This document shows, one piece after another, positions 1-8,625 of a stretch of 64,000 nucleotides of DNA. The notes below the pieces were generated by a model. The model saw only the letters and a program-made list of their open reading frames with translations. It did no database searches and was not told the DNA's origin. Positions within the stretch are counted from its first letter, which is position 1. Every line of letters begins with the position of its first letter. This DNA is from Poriferisodalis sp965208895 (GTDB taxonomy: Bacteria > Actinomycetota > Acidimicrobiia > Acidimicrobiales > Poriferisodalaceae): positions 4,092,001 to 4,156,000 of the forward strand of contig NZ_OZ242363.1 of assembly GCF_965208895.1 (NCBI RefSeq), given 5' to 3'. Position numbers and translations under genes: made by a program.

Positions 1-1
1 C

Positions 2-562
2 TCCTTCCGGCTGGGCTACAGCGGAGCGCAGACCCTGCTCGGCATCGATCCCGACATCACCACTGTGGCCAAGATCATCGGCGGCGGCTTTCCCGTCGGC
101 GGTGTTGCGGGGCGCGAGGGGCCGATGTCGACGTTCGCACGTTCCGGCGGCAGTCGGGCCAAGGTGCCCTCGGGAGGGACATTCACGGCGAACCCCGTCA
201 CCATGGCCGCTGGGCTCGCCACTATGAACCAGCTCGATCACGCTGCTTTCGTACGTTTGGACGACATGGGAGAAGCAGTCCGCAGCGGTCTGCGGTCAGC
301 GATCTCCCGAGCCGGTGTGGACTGGCAGGTCACCGGTCGGGGGAGCCTGTTCAAGGTGCATCCCCACTCCCGACACATCCGCAACTACCGCGACGCGCAT
401 CTCAGCAGCGACGAAGCCGCCGAAATCGAACGGTTCGAACACGACATCCAAGCGGGCGGCGTCTATCTGTCGGGCGGGGGCTTCGGCTGCCTCAGCTTGG
501 CCATGACCGACGACGACATCGCTCACCTCCTCCGAGCCGCCGACGCCGCCTGGTCCAGCTGA
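2..562 (+). CDS. Class III PLP aminotransferase, glutamate-1-semialdehyde aminomutase-like (3' part)
   Basis: This is the C-terminal 186 residues of a fold-type I, class III aminotransferase; the gene begins before the window. The segment TTVAKIIGGGFPVGG contains the lysine that binds pyridoxal phosphate, followed by GGTFTANPVTMAAGLATM, which matches the region after the active site in glutamate-1-semialdehyde 2,1-aminomutase (HemL) and relatives. In HemL the reaction moves an amino group within glutamate-1-semialdehyde to give 5-aminolevulinate. The surrounding genes are not haem genes, so a HemL-like paralogue acting on another substrate is at least as likely. The reading frame is open from base 2; an internal GTG at 65 is not the start. 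Family assignment is firm, substrate is not. Confidence 0.85.
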   Translation, partial: SFRLGYSGAQTLLGIDPDITTVAKIIGGGFPVGGVAGREGPMSTFARSGGSRAKVPSGGTFTANPVTMAAGLATMNQLDHAAFVRLDDMGEAVRSGLRSAISRAGVDWQVTGRGSLFKVHPHSRHIRNYRDAHLSSDEAAEIERFEHDIQAGGVYLSGGGFGCLSLAMTDDDIAHLLRAADAAWSS

Positions 563-868
563 ATCTCAGGCCATTGCCGTATCCGTATGCCCAGCCCGCG
601 TCCTCACTTCATGCCATACCAATCGCTCCCACTGGCGGCAGTGACTGAAGACCCCCAGTCAACGTGACCGGACTGTGGCAATGTCAGCGCCAGCCCATGC
701 GACGCTGTTGACAACCATTCACCTCGGAGTCGTCGCCTGTCCGGCGTGATTGGCGCCCCAGCAGCCGACGAGGTGGCCCACCTGCGCCTAGAACGGCAAT
801 ACCCCGGGCGCATACCACGAAGGTATTTGCGGCACCGGGGAATTGGGTTAAGCGTACGCTCACCCGCC
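563..868. other. Non-coding interval
   Basis: About 300 bases between the aminotransferase and the Abi-like gene. Open frames are present on both strands, but none has a recognisable family motif or a convincing start. No hairpin followed by a T-run was seen. Confidence 0.5.
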
Positions 869-1591
869 GTGGAATTCAACCATCGAGTCGAGCAAGCAAT
901 CTCGACGCCACGGTTCGGCACCTTCCGTCACCGAGCGTCGTCCGACGATCACGCCTGGGCGTTGTACCGATGGAACGTCGATCTGGCAGCGGCGGTCGCG
1001 CCACTCGCTGCGGACATTGAGGTGACGCTTCGCAACACGATCCACGTCCGCCTCGCAGATTATTTCGGTCGTGCCGACTGGTGGGCCTCAAGCTCGCTGA
1101 TGCTTGACGACATCACGGCTGCGATGCTGGCTGGTGTCGTCCGCAAGCATCAGAATAAGATTAGCAAGGGCACCATTGGACCCGGAAGGGTCATCGCTGA
1201 CTCCACGCTCGGTGTATGGGTGCACTTGTTGGGACGAGGTGGGCAAAGCGCACTCGGGCGCGCGATCGACTACGAAACGAATCTCTGGCGCCCGACACTT
1301 CGCTTCGGCTTCTCAAAGGGCACCACAACTGCATCAGGCCGCGAAGGGCGGCCCGCGCGAGCCGAGGTGCATAGTCGCACCGCACTGCTTCAGCGCCTTC
1401 GCAACCGGGCAGTGCATCACGAACCGATTCTCAATGGCATCCAGATCCCTGGTTCGAACAAGGTGGTCGCGCTCAATGAGGTGTGGGAGCAATCGCTCGA
1501 ACTCCTGCACTGGATGAGCCCGGACCTAGCCGAACTCCACCGAGGGCAGAGCGCCATGTTCGATCTGCTGCAGCGACGGCCTCAGCCATGA
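869..1591 (+). CDS. Abi-like protein (abortive infection family, AbiD/AbiF type)
   Basis: A 240-residue protein with the two signatures of Abi-like proteins: an N-terminal EVTLRNTIHVRLADYFG segment with a buried E..LRN motif, and a C-terminal RNRAVHHEPI motif (R-N-x4-H-x-E/P), which recalls the conserved R-x4-6-H motif of HEPN-type ribonucleases. Members of this family are linked to phage exclusion, probably through RNA cleavage; that role is inferred from the family only. The frame is open from 746, but the first 41 codons look non-coding, so GTG at 869 is preferred. It stands alone, next to an insertion sequence and a pair of direct repeats, as accessory genes often do. Confidence 0.65.
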   Translation: MEFNHRVEQAISTPRFGTFRHRASSDDHAWALYRWNVDLAAAVAPLAADIEVTLRNTIHVRLADYFGRADWWASSSLMLDDITAAMLAGVVRKHQNKISKGTIGPGRVIADSTLGVWVHLLGRGGQSALGRAIDYETNLWRPTLRFGFSKGTTTASGREGRPARAEVHSRTALLQRLRNRAVHHEPILNGIQIPGSNKVVALNEVWEQSLELLHWMSPDLAELHRGQSAMFDLLQRRPQP

Positions 1592-1657
1592 TGGCGAATT
1601 CGAGCGTTATCGGCGGCAATGGGATCTCCCGAACCGTCCCTGCTTCGGCCAACGGCG

Positions 1658-1764
1658 GGAGCACTGCCTCGAATCGAAGGAAGTTGCGCTCCGGACGTGG
1701 TGGTAGCGCCGAGCGTGGTGGGTGTGAGCTGGAGTACTGCCTCGAATCGAAGGAAGTTGCGCTA
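1658..1764 (+). repeat. Two near-identical 33-34 bp direct repeats, period 73
   Basis: Copies at 1658-1691 and 1731-1764 share the core CTCGAATCGAAGGAAGTTGC and differ at only one or two positions. They are separated by about 40 bases of unrelated sequence and lie just left of the IS982-type element. The arrangement (33-base repeat, 40-base spacer) resembles a minimal CRISPR unit, but two copies without cas genes are not enough to call one. Confidence 0.7.
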
Positions 1765-1776
1765 GGGGCCCCACAG

Positions 1777-2806
1777 CTAGATGGTTAGTTCCAAGGGGTG
1801 GGGTCCACCGCTGGTGGGGTGAGGGTGTCCAAGCTCGGGGTGTGTATTCACGCTTCGATCTTGGAGGTTCTCAGCATGGGCCCGGACTCGGGTCACCCTC
1901 GCGACTGCACTGTATGTGAGGATCGACGACCTGCTCGCGCAGAACCCGCAGTGGGCGCCTTGGCGGCCCAGGGTGGGTTTCGCGCCGAAGCTGTCCGACG
2001 CGGAGCTGGTGACGTTGGCGGTGATCTCGGCGCTGTTGGGGTTCGACAACGAGTCGCAGTTCATGCGCTACGCCCATGAGCATCTGCGGGCGTGGTTCCC
2101 GTACCTGCCCGACCGCGCCGGCTACAACAAGCGGCTGCGGCGCAGCGCGGAGATGATCGCCGGTGTGATGGGATGCCTCGCACGCGAATGCGACTCGTTC
2201 CACGACGACGTGTGGCTGGCCGACTCCACCCCCGTCGAGTGCGGCCGAAGCCGCGAGACCAAAAACGCTCGAACCTCGCAGGATGGGCCGAATACGGGTA
2301 CTGCGCGTCGCACTCGCGGTACTTCTGGGGCCTGCGGCTGCACCTGATCGCCACCCCCGCAGGACTGCCGATCGCCTACGCGGTGGCCGGCGCGAAAGCC
2401 GACGAACGCGACGTCTGCGCCGACATGATCGCCACCGCCCAGATCGCCCGAGCAGGCCAGACCCTCATCGCCGACAACCGCCACCGCTCCGAAACGTTCG
2501 AAACCGACCTCAAAGACGCCGGCATCACCCTCATACGGCCCGCCACCCGAACCGAGGCCCCGCGGCCCGGCGCCAGGTTCCTGCGGCCCTGGCGCCAGAT
2601 CATCGAATCGATCAACCGGGCCCTCAAAGGCCAACCCGCCCTCGAACGCCACAAAGCACGCACCCGCACCGGCGTCGCAGCACGCATCGCCACCCGCCTG
2701 CTCGCCCTCACCGCCGCCATCTGGCACAACCAGACCACCCAACGGCCCGGCCCCGCACGCTCACTCATCGCCTACGACCACTAACCCCTTGGAACTAACC
2801 ATCTAG
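1777..2806 (+). mobile_element. IS982-type insertion sequence with perfect 19-bp inverted repeats
   Basis: The element is bounded by ATGGTTAGTTCCAAGGGGT at 1781-1799 and its exact reverse complement at 2784-2802. Outside each end is CTAG (1777-1780 and 2803-2806), which could be a 4-bp target duplication or part of the ends. It carries one transposase gene, which is now frameshifted. The right end lies 36 bases upstream of the amidase start codon, so the insertion has replaced or displaced that gene's promoter. A short relative with the same ends is found at 47497-47753. Confidence 0.9.
1876..2784 (+). pseudogene. IS982-family DDE transposase, frameshifted
   Basis: The N-terminal part is read in the frame of GTG 1916 (LSDAELVTLAVISALLGF, then WLADSTPVECGRSRET with the first catalytic Asp). 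The C-terminal part continues in the -1 frame from about 2263 (KRSNLAGWAEYGYC, LIADNRHRSE with the second Asp, RQIIESINRALKG with the Glu) to the stop at 2784. The switch lies at the run CAAAAAC, 2260-2266. Either one base was lost there or the ribosome slips there. A second defect is likely near the 5' end: ATG at 1876 is out of frame by one G with the family-typical ATALYVRIDDLL that precedes residue 1 of the first open frame. The DDE residues are therefore all encoded, but on two frames. IS982-like assignment comes from the ADSTPVECGRS...ASHSRYFWGLRLH pattern. Confidence 0.8.
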
Positions 2807-2842
2807 CCACTGAGGCAGCTGATTCCTCCTAGTCTCGGCGCG

Positions 2843-4315
2843 ATGACAGGCGTCACGAACACAGATCCGAACCTGATTCCGGCCACCGAGCTGGCCTCGC
2901 TGATCCGGCAGGGCAAGGTGTCGGCGGTCGAGGCGATCGAGGGTGCGCTGGACCGTTACGAGCGTTTCAACCCTGCGGTGAACGCGGTGATCGTGACCCG
3001 GATCGATGAGGCGCGTGAGCGGGCGGCAGCAGCCGACGCAGCGCTCGCAGCGGGGGAGTGCTGGGGGCCGCTGCACGGTGTGCCGATGACCATCAAGGAA
3101 GCCTTCGACTGGGCTGGCACACCGTCGACGTGGGGCAATCCGGCGTGGGCAGACAACGTGGCCGAAGCCGACGCTGTCACGGTGACGCGGTATCTGGATG
3201 CCGGGGCGGTCATCTGGGGCAAGACCAACGTGCCGCTGATGCTGGGCGACTGGCAGAGCTTCAACGACATCTACGGCTGCACCAACAATCCGTGGGATCT
3301 GACCCGCACACCGGGCGGTTCCTCAGGCGGATCGGCGGCGGCACTTGCCACCGGCATGGCGTCGCTGGAGCTGGGCTCCGACATCGGTGCGTCCATCCGC
3401 AACCCTGCGCACTATTGCGGCGTGTTCGGCCACAAGCCGACCTTCGGGTTGGTGCCCGACGGGGGTCACGCAGTGCCCGGCGCCCTGGTCGGAAGCGACA
3501 TTGCGGTGTGCGGCCCGCTGGCGCGCAGCGCTGCCGATCTGGATCTGGCGCTCGATCTTCTCGCTGGGCCGTCCGGCTTAGATGCGGACGGGTACCGCGT
3601 GGCGCTGCGTTCCGAACCTCGCGGCACGCTGGGCGCGTTCCGGGTGGGCGTCATGCTGGACACGCCGGTCATGCGGAATTCGACGGCGATGATCGACACC
3701 TTGCAGCGGGCGGTGGACGCGCTGGCGGCCGCTGGTGCCGACCTCAGCGAAGCCGCACCCGACATTGACCAGCACGAGTTCAACGAGAACTACCTGATGC
3801 TGCTGCGCGCCGCCACCGGGGCGCTGGCCGACGACGCGATGTGGAACGACGCACAGTCCCGCGCTCACCGCTACAACGATGGCGAAGGGGACTACCAGTC
3901 GCTGGTCGACTACGCGATGACGATGAGCCACCGTGAGTGGTTCGCCCACCACAACAAGCGCGAGGGCTACCGGCAGGCGTGGGCCCGGTACTTCGACGAC
4001 TATGACTTGCTGCTGTGCCCGATCGCCGCATCGGCGGCGTTCGTCCACGACCACACGGGCACCCGTCCGACTCGCACCATCGACATCGACAGCCGCCAGG
4101 AGCTGGGCGTGGATCAGCTCTTCTGGGCTGGCTGGAGCTGCAGCGTGTACCTCCCCGGAACGGTCGCTCCGGTCGGGCTGACAGCCGACGGGCTGAACCT
4201 GCCGGTGGGCATCCAGATCGTGGCCCCACACTTGGGCGACCGACGCGGCATCCGCTACGCGGCCCTCATCGAGCGCACCCTCGGCGGATTCGCCTCCCCG
4301 CCCGGCTACGAGTAG
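2843..4315 (+). CDS. Amidase signature family protein
   Basis: A 490-residue amidase-signature hydrolase. The Ser-cisSer-Lys triad is visible as Lys85 (GVPMTIKEAF), Ser160 (TPGGSSGGSAA) and Ser184 (LGSDIGASIRNP); the spacings of 75 and 24 residues are those of characterised family members. These enzymes cleave carboxamides, but the substrate cannot be told from sequence. The family also includes GatA; the absence of gatB/gatC neighbours argues against that role. ATG at 2843 is 36 bases from the right end of the IS982-type element, so expression may now depend on the element. A second, diverged amidase is encoded at 13982-15436. Confidence 0.9.
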   Translation: MTGVTNTDPNLIPATELASLIRQGKVSAVEAIEGALDRYERFNPAVNAVIVTRIDEARERAAAADAALAAGECWGPLHGVPMTIKEAFDWAGTPSTWGNPAWADNVAEADAVTVTRYLDAGAVIWGKTNVPLMLGDWQSFNDIYGCTNNPWDLTRTPGGSSGGSAAALATGMASLELGSDIGASIRNPAHYCGVFGHKPTFGLVPDGGHAVPGALVGSDIAVCGPLARSAADLDLALDLLAGPSGLDADGYRVALRSEPRGTLGAFRVGVMLDTPVMRNSTAMIDTLQRAVDALAAAGADLSEAAPDIDQHEFNENYLMLLRAATGALADDAMWNDAQSRAHRYNDGEGDYQSLVDYAMTMSHREWFAHHNKREGYRQAWARYFDDYDLLLCPIAASAAFVHDHTGTRPTRTIDIDSRQELGVDQLFWAGWSCSVYLPGTVAPVGLTADGLNLPVGIQIVAPHLGDRRGIRYAALIERTLGGFASPPGYE

Positions 4316-4394
4316 CCGCCCCACGCGTCGAAACCCCAGCGCTGCGCTCGATTGTCGGGCTTGCAGGTCCTGCGGTCTGCTAGAGAACTAGGCC

Positions 4395-5270
4395 GTGAGT
4401 GACACTGATGCGGCCGTTGACGAGGCCCTAGACGAATTGCTGGACCTGCTGGACCTGCAGCAGAACGACAACGGGTCGGACACGTTCCGGGGCAAAGGCT
4501 CCGGGTTTGACGAGTTCGGACTCTACGGCGGGCACGTGCTGGCACAGGCGGTTGTCGCGGCACAGCGGACCGTTGACGAGGATCGGCTGATGAACTCGGT
4601 GCATGCGGTGTTCCTGCGAGGCGGTGACGGCCTGGCCGAGGTCGACTACCGGGTGGATCGTGTGCGTGACGGGCGCGCGTTTTGCACACGCCGATCGCAG
4701 GCGTTCCAGTCCGACCGGCTGATCTTCGAGCTCACTGCGACGTTCCATGTCCCCGAGACGGGCAAGGTCGACATTCAGACACCGATGTCTCCCGACGTGC
4801 CGCCGCCCACCTCGGTACCCACCTATCAGGAGTGCATCGCGCAGGTTGGTCCCATCTTCGGCGAGCAGTGGTCGTACATGACCCGGCCGGTTGAGTACCG
4901 GGTCGTGCACGCCCCATGGGCACCGACGGGGCCATCACCTCGAGGCGGCATCGACTACTGGTTCCGGGCCCCCCGCCGGCTGCCCGACAACCCGGCGATC
5001 CACGAGGCGATCATCGCCTACATGAGCGACGACTGTCTCGCCGACAACGTGATCGTGCCCTACGGGGTCACTTGGCTGGACAGCAACGTGCAGGTCGTCA
5101 GCCTGGATCACGCCATGTGGTTCCATGAGCCGGCCCGGGCCGACGAGTGGATCTATTGCGAGCAGCGCCCGCTGGCCGCCCGGAGCAACCGAGGCACCGC
5201 CGAAGCCCGCTTCTGGCAGAACGGCCGCCTCGTCGCCACCGCGGTCCAAGAAGCGCTCGCCCGCTTGTAG
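4395..5270 (+). CDS. tesB: Acyl-CoA thioesterase II (TesB family)
   Basis: A 291-residue double hot-dog thioesterase that would hydrolyse acyl-CoA to free acid and CoA in the cytoplasm. Evidence: the N-terminal FDEFGLYGGHVLAQAVVAA segment, HAVFLRGGD, and in the second hot-dog repeat the segment VVSLDHAMWFHEPARADEW with the Asp expected in TesB active sites, followed by SNRGTAEARFWQNGRLVAT near the C terminus. Length is normal for TesB (about 285-290). The start is GTG at 4395. It stands alone in orientation with the upstream amidase, 79 bases away. It fits the acyl-CoA-handling gene content of the region. Confidence 0.9.
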   Translation: MSDTDAAVDEALDELLDLLDLQQNDNGSDTFRGKGSGFDEFGLYGGHVLAQAVVAAQRTVDEDRLMNSVHAVFLRGGDGLAEVDYRVDRVRDGRAFCTRRSQAFQSDRLIFELTATFHVPETGKVDIQTPMSPDVPPPTSVPTYQECIAQVGPIFGEQWSYMTRPVEYRVVHAPWAPTGPSPRGGIDYWFRAPRRLPDNPAIHEAIIAYMSDDCLADNVIVPYGVTWLDSNVQVVSLDHAMWFHEPARADEWIYCEQRPLAARSNRGTAEARFWQNGRLVATAVQEALARL

Positions 5271-5302
5271 CGCGGCCCCGAGTCCAAGCAGGTTGCGATG
5301 CC

Positions 5303-5342
5303 ACGGAGCGAAGGGTCCTTGCAGGCGGGCCGGCCCGATACG
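5303..5342 (+). repeat. 40-bp dispersed repeat, copy 1
   Basis: About 34 of 40 bases match a second copy at 9862-9901 in the same orientation; the shared core is CCTTGCAGGCGGGC followed by GGCCCGAT. The two copies lie on either side of the AbiE operon and its insertion sequence. The rest of the interval 5271-5477 shows no gene. Confidence 0.65.
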
Positions 5343-5477
5343 GACGCCTGCGCCACGAATGCCTCGACATCGAGGACATCGCCGCCGTCGGCACTCGACC
5401 CTGGGAAACATGTCACCCAACGAATACGAACGTCGGCGCTGAAACCATCAACGCGGCGCCGGCCGGCTGAAGCGCGG

Positions 5478-5693
5478 TCAGTGCCGCGGGTAGGCGACGA
5501 GCGGGTTGGGTTCCGGCGGGCGGTACGGTTCTGATGGGCCGGGATCGAGGCTGACTGCTAGGCGAATTGCTTCGCGTAGCGGGATTCTCTCCCCCCAGAC
5601 CATGTTGTTGGAGACTTCTTCGTAGCCCTGCGCGAGCGATTCATGCTCGGGGGTTGTCGGGTCGAATGAGCGCAGCGCGGCGAAGCCGTCTGC
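5478..5693 (-). pseudogene. AbiEii-like toxin, C-terminal fragment cut off by IS1634-type insertion
   Basis: Minus-strand frame beginning at the insertion site (GFAALRSFDPTTPEHES...) and ending at the TGA at 5478-5480. If the insertion sequence and one copy of the 5-bp duplication are removed, this joins in frame to the N-terminal part at 7634-8625, restoring a single 1203-nt gene (400 codons plus stop). This fragment has no start codon of its own and would be read out of the element only by chance. Confidence 0.85.
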
Positions 5694-7633
5694 CCCGAAT
5701 TTGGCGCGTGTTTTGTGTTTGTGCTGGTCAGCGGGGGCGCGGCGGGTCGGTGTTTCCACTACATCGTCTCGGAAGGGGGGGTGCGTCAGCCGATGCGGGC
5801 TTTGTCCCAGTGGCGGGTGGGGGTGTCGGTGGCCGCGAGGATCTTTGTCTGCAGCGGGCTTCGGCGGGTGGTGACGGTGACGGGTTGGTTGTCGGCGCGC
5901 AGGCGGACTTCGCGGATGCGGTCGAGCTCGCGCAAGGCGCGGGCGGCGCTGAGATGCTGGCCGGCTATGTCGGGGTCTTCGATTGCGGCGGTTTGGAGGT
6001 CGCGTGTGATGAGGGTCTCGGCGACGGCGGCGTGGACGCACACGGCGATGTGGCCGCGGACGCGTTGTTCGGTCCAGTGCCGTATGGGGCGCAGCCGCAG
6101 GAAGTCCTTGAGAGTGCGGAAACGGGCTTCGACGTCGGCGAGCTGCCGATAGGCGGCCACCACGCGTTCGGCGGAGGCTTGCTGGGCGGTGAGGCTGGTG
6201 GTGAGCACGTATCGGCCCGCGAGCAGCTTTTCGTAGGCGTGGGCGTCTTCGTCGTAGTGATAGACGAAGCGTCGGTCGCTGATCTCGAGGTCGAACAGAC
6301 GCCCGACGCCGCTTGGGCCGATGATGCGCTGAGCGGCGCGTCCGATCTTCGCGGCATCGGTGAGCCGGCCGGCTCTGACCCTGTCTTCGAGAGCGAGCAG
6401 CGCGGTTTCGGTGCGGGCGACGAGCTCGGCGGTGCGCTTGGTGTCGCGTCGCATGCGGGCGTCGGATTCCACGATCACCGCGCGGGTGCCGTCAGCGAGA
6501 ATCGCTTCGGCAGCGCGGCACCTCAAGCCGGGCACGTCGGCCCATTCGGTGTCGTCGTCGATGGTCTCGAGGGCCTCTTGGCAGGCTTTGTCGCGATGCA
6601 GGCGGGTGGCCAAAACGTGATCGCAGCCGGCCTCTGCGACCGCGGCGACGTTGTCGGCGGAGATCAGGCCCCGGTCCGCGACCACGCAGATCGGGCCCAC
6701 AGCGAACCGTGCGGTGAGATCGGCGAGCACGTCGGGCAAGGTGGACGCATCGGCGGTGTTGCCGGCGAACACGTGATGCGCGATCGGCACTCCGTCGCCG
6801 GTGCACAACAAGCCGATCACGACCTGAGGCCGGTCGGGACGGCGGTCACGGGAATAGCCGAACGCCTTGGACTCGAACCGCTCCGAAGGCGCGGTCGCGC
6901 CCTCCAGATACGTCGAGGTCAGGTCGTAGCAGACGAACCGCAGATCCATGCTGGTCAGGTCGCACAGCCGTGAGAACAAGAACTCCTCGGTGTCTTCTTT
7001 GAGATCGGCGACTGCGTCCAGGGCCCGGTAGTACTGCCACGGCGACGGCGCCTGCCAGCTCTCGGGCATGACCACATCGGATCGGGCCCACTCGGGCAGC
7101 CTGCGCTTGGAGCACGGCGCGACCAGACGGTTCGCGGCCATCGCGAACACCGCGTCGGACAATCGGCCGGCGTCGCGCTCGGCGCCCGCGGCCGCGAACC
7201 AGCCGTCCAGCCCGAGACGCTGCCACACAGCCGCCGCGCAAGCCACGCCGCCCGCCGCCGGCGCCGCGTCGGCTTCCAGCGATCCCGCGTCGACGCGTTC
7301 GGTGTCCAGGTGCTTCACCAGCGCCGCGACGATGCGGTCCAGCCGGCCCGAGCGGCGCAAAGCGGTGACCTCGCCCAAGCGCAGCAGCGTGCGATGACGG
7401 GTCTTCGCGCCGTCGCGCACCGACTCCACCAACGACAGGTACTCGTACGTCTTGTCGCCCCTGCGACGTCTGGTCGTCTTCACGAACATGTCCACACCAT
7501 AGCGCGCAAACAGCGTCACAGACGACAATATGTCGCCCCTACATTTTCGTCACGAAACACCCCCGCAGAACACAAAACCGCAGGTCACAGGCCTGACACC
7601 CACCAAAAACCGTCCCAAGGCGCCAAATTCGGG
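5694..7633 (-). mobile_element. Complete IS1634-type insertion sequence (1940 bp) inside the AbiEii gene
   Basis: The left end CCCGAATTTGGCGC at 5694-5707 and its reverse complement at 7620-7633 form perfect 14-bp terminal inverted repeats; similarity continues loosely inward. The flanks are TCTGC at 5689-5693 and TCTGC at 7634-7638, a perfect 5-bp target-site duplication. The single gene inside is intact, so the insertion is probably recent. Removing the element restores the reading frame of the host gene. Confidence 0.95.
5786..7489 (-). CDS. IS1634-family transposase
   Basis: A 567-residue DDE transposase if started at the ATG at 7489 (MFVKTTRRRRGDKTYEYL), the usual N terminus of this family; an in-frame ATG at 7528 would add 13 residues. 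Visible features are the N-terminal MFVKTT...YLSLVES segment, the FVCYDLTSTYLEG segment holding the first catalytic Asp, VIGLLCTGDGVPIAHHVFAGN, CVVADRGLISADN with the second Asp, and a C-terminal region (YRQLADVEARFRTLKDFL) holding the Glu, then the histidine-rich IRHWTEQRVRGHIAVC. The length is that of intact family members, with no stop or frameshift. It promotes movement of the element that carries it. Confidence 0.92.
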   Translation of the reverse strand: MFVKTTRRRRGDKTYEYLSLVESVRDGAKTRHRTLLRLGEVTALRRSGRLDRIVAALVKHLDTERVDAGSLEADAAPAAGGVACAAAVWQRLGLDGWFAAAGAERDAGRLSDAVFAMAANRLVAPCSKRRLPEWARSDVVMPESWQAPSPWQYYRALDAVADLKEDTEEFLFSRLCDLTSMDLRFVCYDLTSTYLEGATAPSERFESKAFGYSRDRRPDRPQVVIGLLCTGDGVPIAHHVFAGNTADASTLPDVLADLTARFAVGPICVVADRGLISADNVAAVAEAGCDHVLATRLHRDKACQEALETIDDDTEWADVPGLRCRAAEAILADGTRAVIVESDARMRRDTKRTAELVARTETALLALEDRVRAGRLTDAAKIGRAAQRIIGPSGVGRLFDLEISDRRFVYHYDEDAHAYEKLLAGRYVLTTSLTAQQASAERVVAAYRQLADVEARFRTLKDFLRLRPIRHWTEQRVRGHIAVCVHAAVAETLITRDLQTAAIEDPDIAGQHLSAARALRELDRIREVRLRADNQPVTVTTRRSPLQTKILAATDTPTRHWDKARIG

Positions 7634-8625
7634 TCTGCGGGACGTCTGCGGTTCTCGCTGGGTGCCCATTGCTCGGCGATGTGCAGCAGCGCCTTGCTGT
7701 CTCGCCCGATGTGTCCTTCGAACCTGTCTTCGGAAAGAGCGATGCATGCCAGGTCGTATACGTCGCGAGCGCGTTCTCGGATGAATTGCATGTCCCCGGA
7801 AGTTGATGCTTCTGCCTGTGCGAGCAGCTTGTTCATCGCTGTTGTCCCCGGTCCCAGAGTGGACATTTCGAAACCGCCGAGCTCGGGGTGGGCGTTGAGC
7901 ATCTCGTCGCCGCAGACACGTCCGATCAGCGACATGACTGGCTGACGCTGAGTCCAGATCGGGGCTGCGTCGAGCGGCTTGAACGTGACATCGACACGAG
8001 AGATCCCAGCCCGATCTGCGTGGACGAGTGTTGCGAATCTGTGCTCCGGGCCTTTGCCGACGATCTTGTAGGTGCCGGAGATCCGTCGAGAGGTTCTGTC
8101 GAACGCGTCCATGCATGCCTGACGCAGTTCCTTTGCCTTGGCGTGCCCAAGCGGGCTGAGCACCAAGTCGATGTCTTGTGACCATCGCTGCGTGATCCCC
8201 CAAGCTGCCGACAGGGAAGTCCCTCCGCCGAAGACGAAACGGCCGACGAGATTCTCGGCGTCGGACAGATCAGCGTTCGGGAATCTCCGCGACACATAGC
8301 CGTCACCGACAGCGTTCCTCCATGCGTGCAGCGTTCTGATGAGCCAGTAGTCGCGGACAATCAGGTCACGCGAAAGCCCGTAGTGATCTGATGCCGCATC
8401 GGCTGCGTCATGGAAGCGATCAGCGTCATCAGCGAGCGGGACCGGCGGCGAGGCATCGCTCCCGCTGTCAGCGATCACATCCCGCATCGCAGGCCGAGCC
8501 GCTCGCGCCGCTGCATCGGTCGATGCCGAACGGGTGCGGTGCGCGGCGACAGGGCAGGTGTCGGCGTAGTTCTGGCACTGTCCACCGCGCTGCGTCGGAG
8601 CGAGGCATGGCTGCGCTCGCCTCAC
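7634..8625 (-). pseudogene. AbiEii-like nucleotidyltransferase toxin, N-terminal part, disrupted
   Basis: Type IV toxin of an AbiE system. The nucleotidyltransferase core is visible: FVFGGGTSLSAAWG, then QRWSQDIDLVLSP (the GG...D-x-D motif), and a later RERARDVYDLACIAL segment typical of AbiEii. AbiEii proteins transfer nucleotides to a target RNA and arrest growth; the upstream AbiEi protein acts as a transcriptional antitoxin. GTG at 8625 overlaps the stop of the AbiEi gene as GTGA, which suggests translational coupling; ATG at 8487 is an alternative start. The gene is interrupted at 7634 by the IS1634-type element, about 72 codons before its natural end. Unless the truncated protein, which continues into IS sequence to a stop at 7585, still works, the toxin is lost. 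Confidence 0.85.

Noticed and set aside
1658..1764. CRISPR array
   Set aside because: Only two repeat copies, no cas genes in the window, and no repeat family resemblance. Listed as direct repeats instead.
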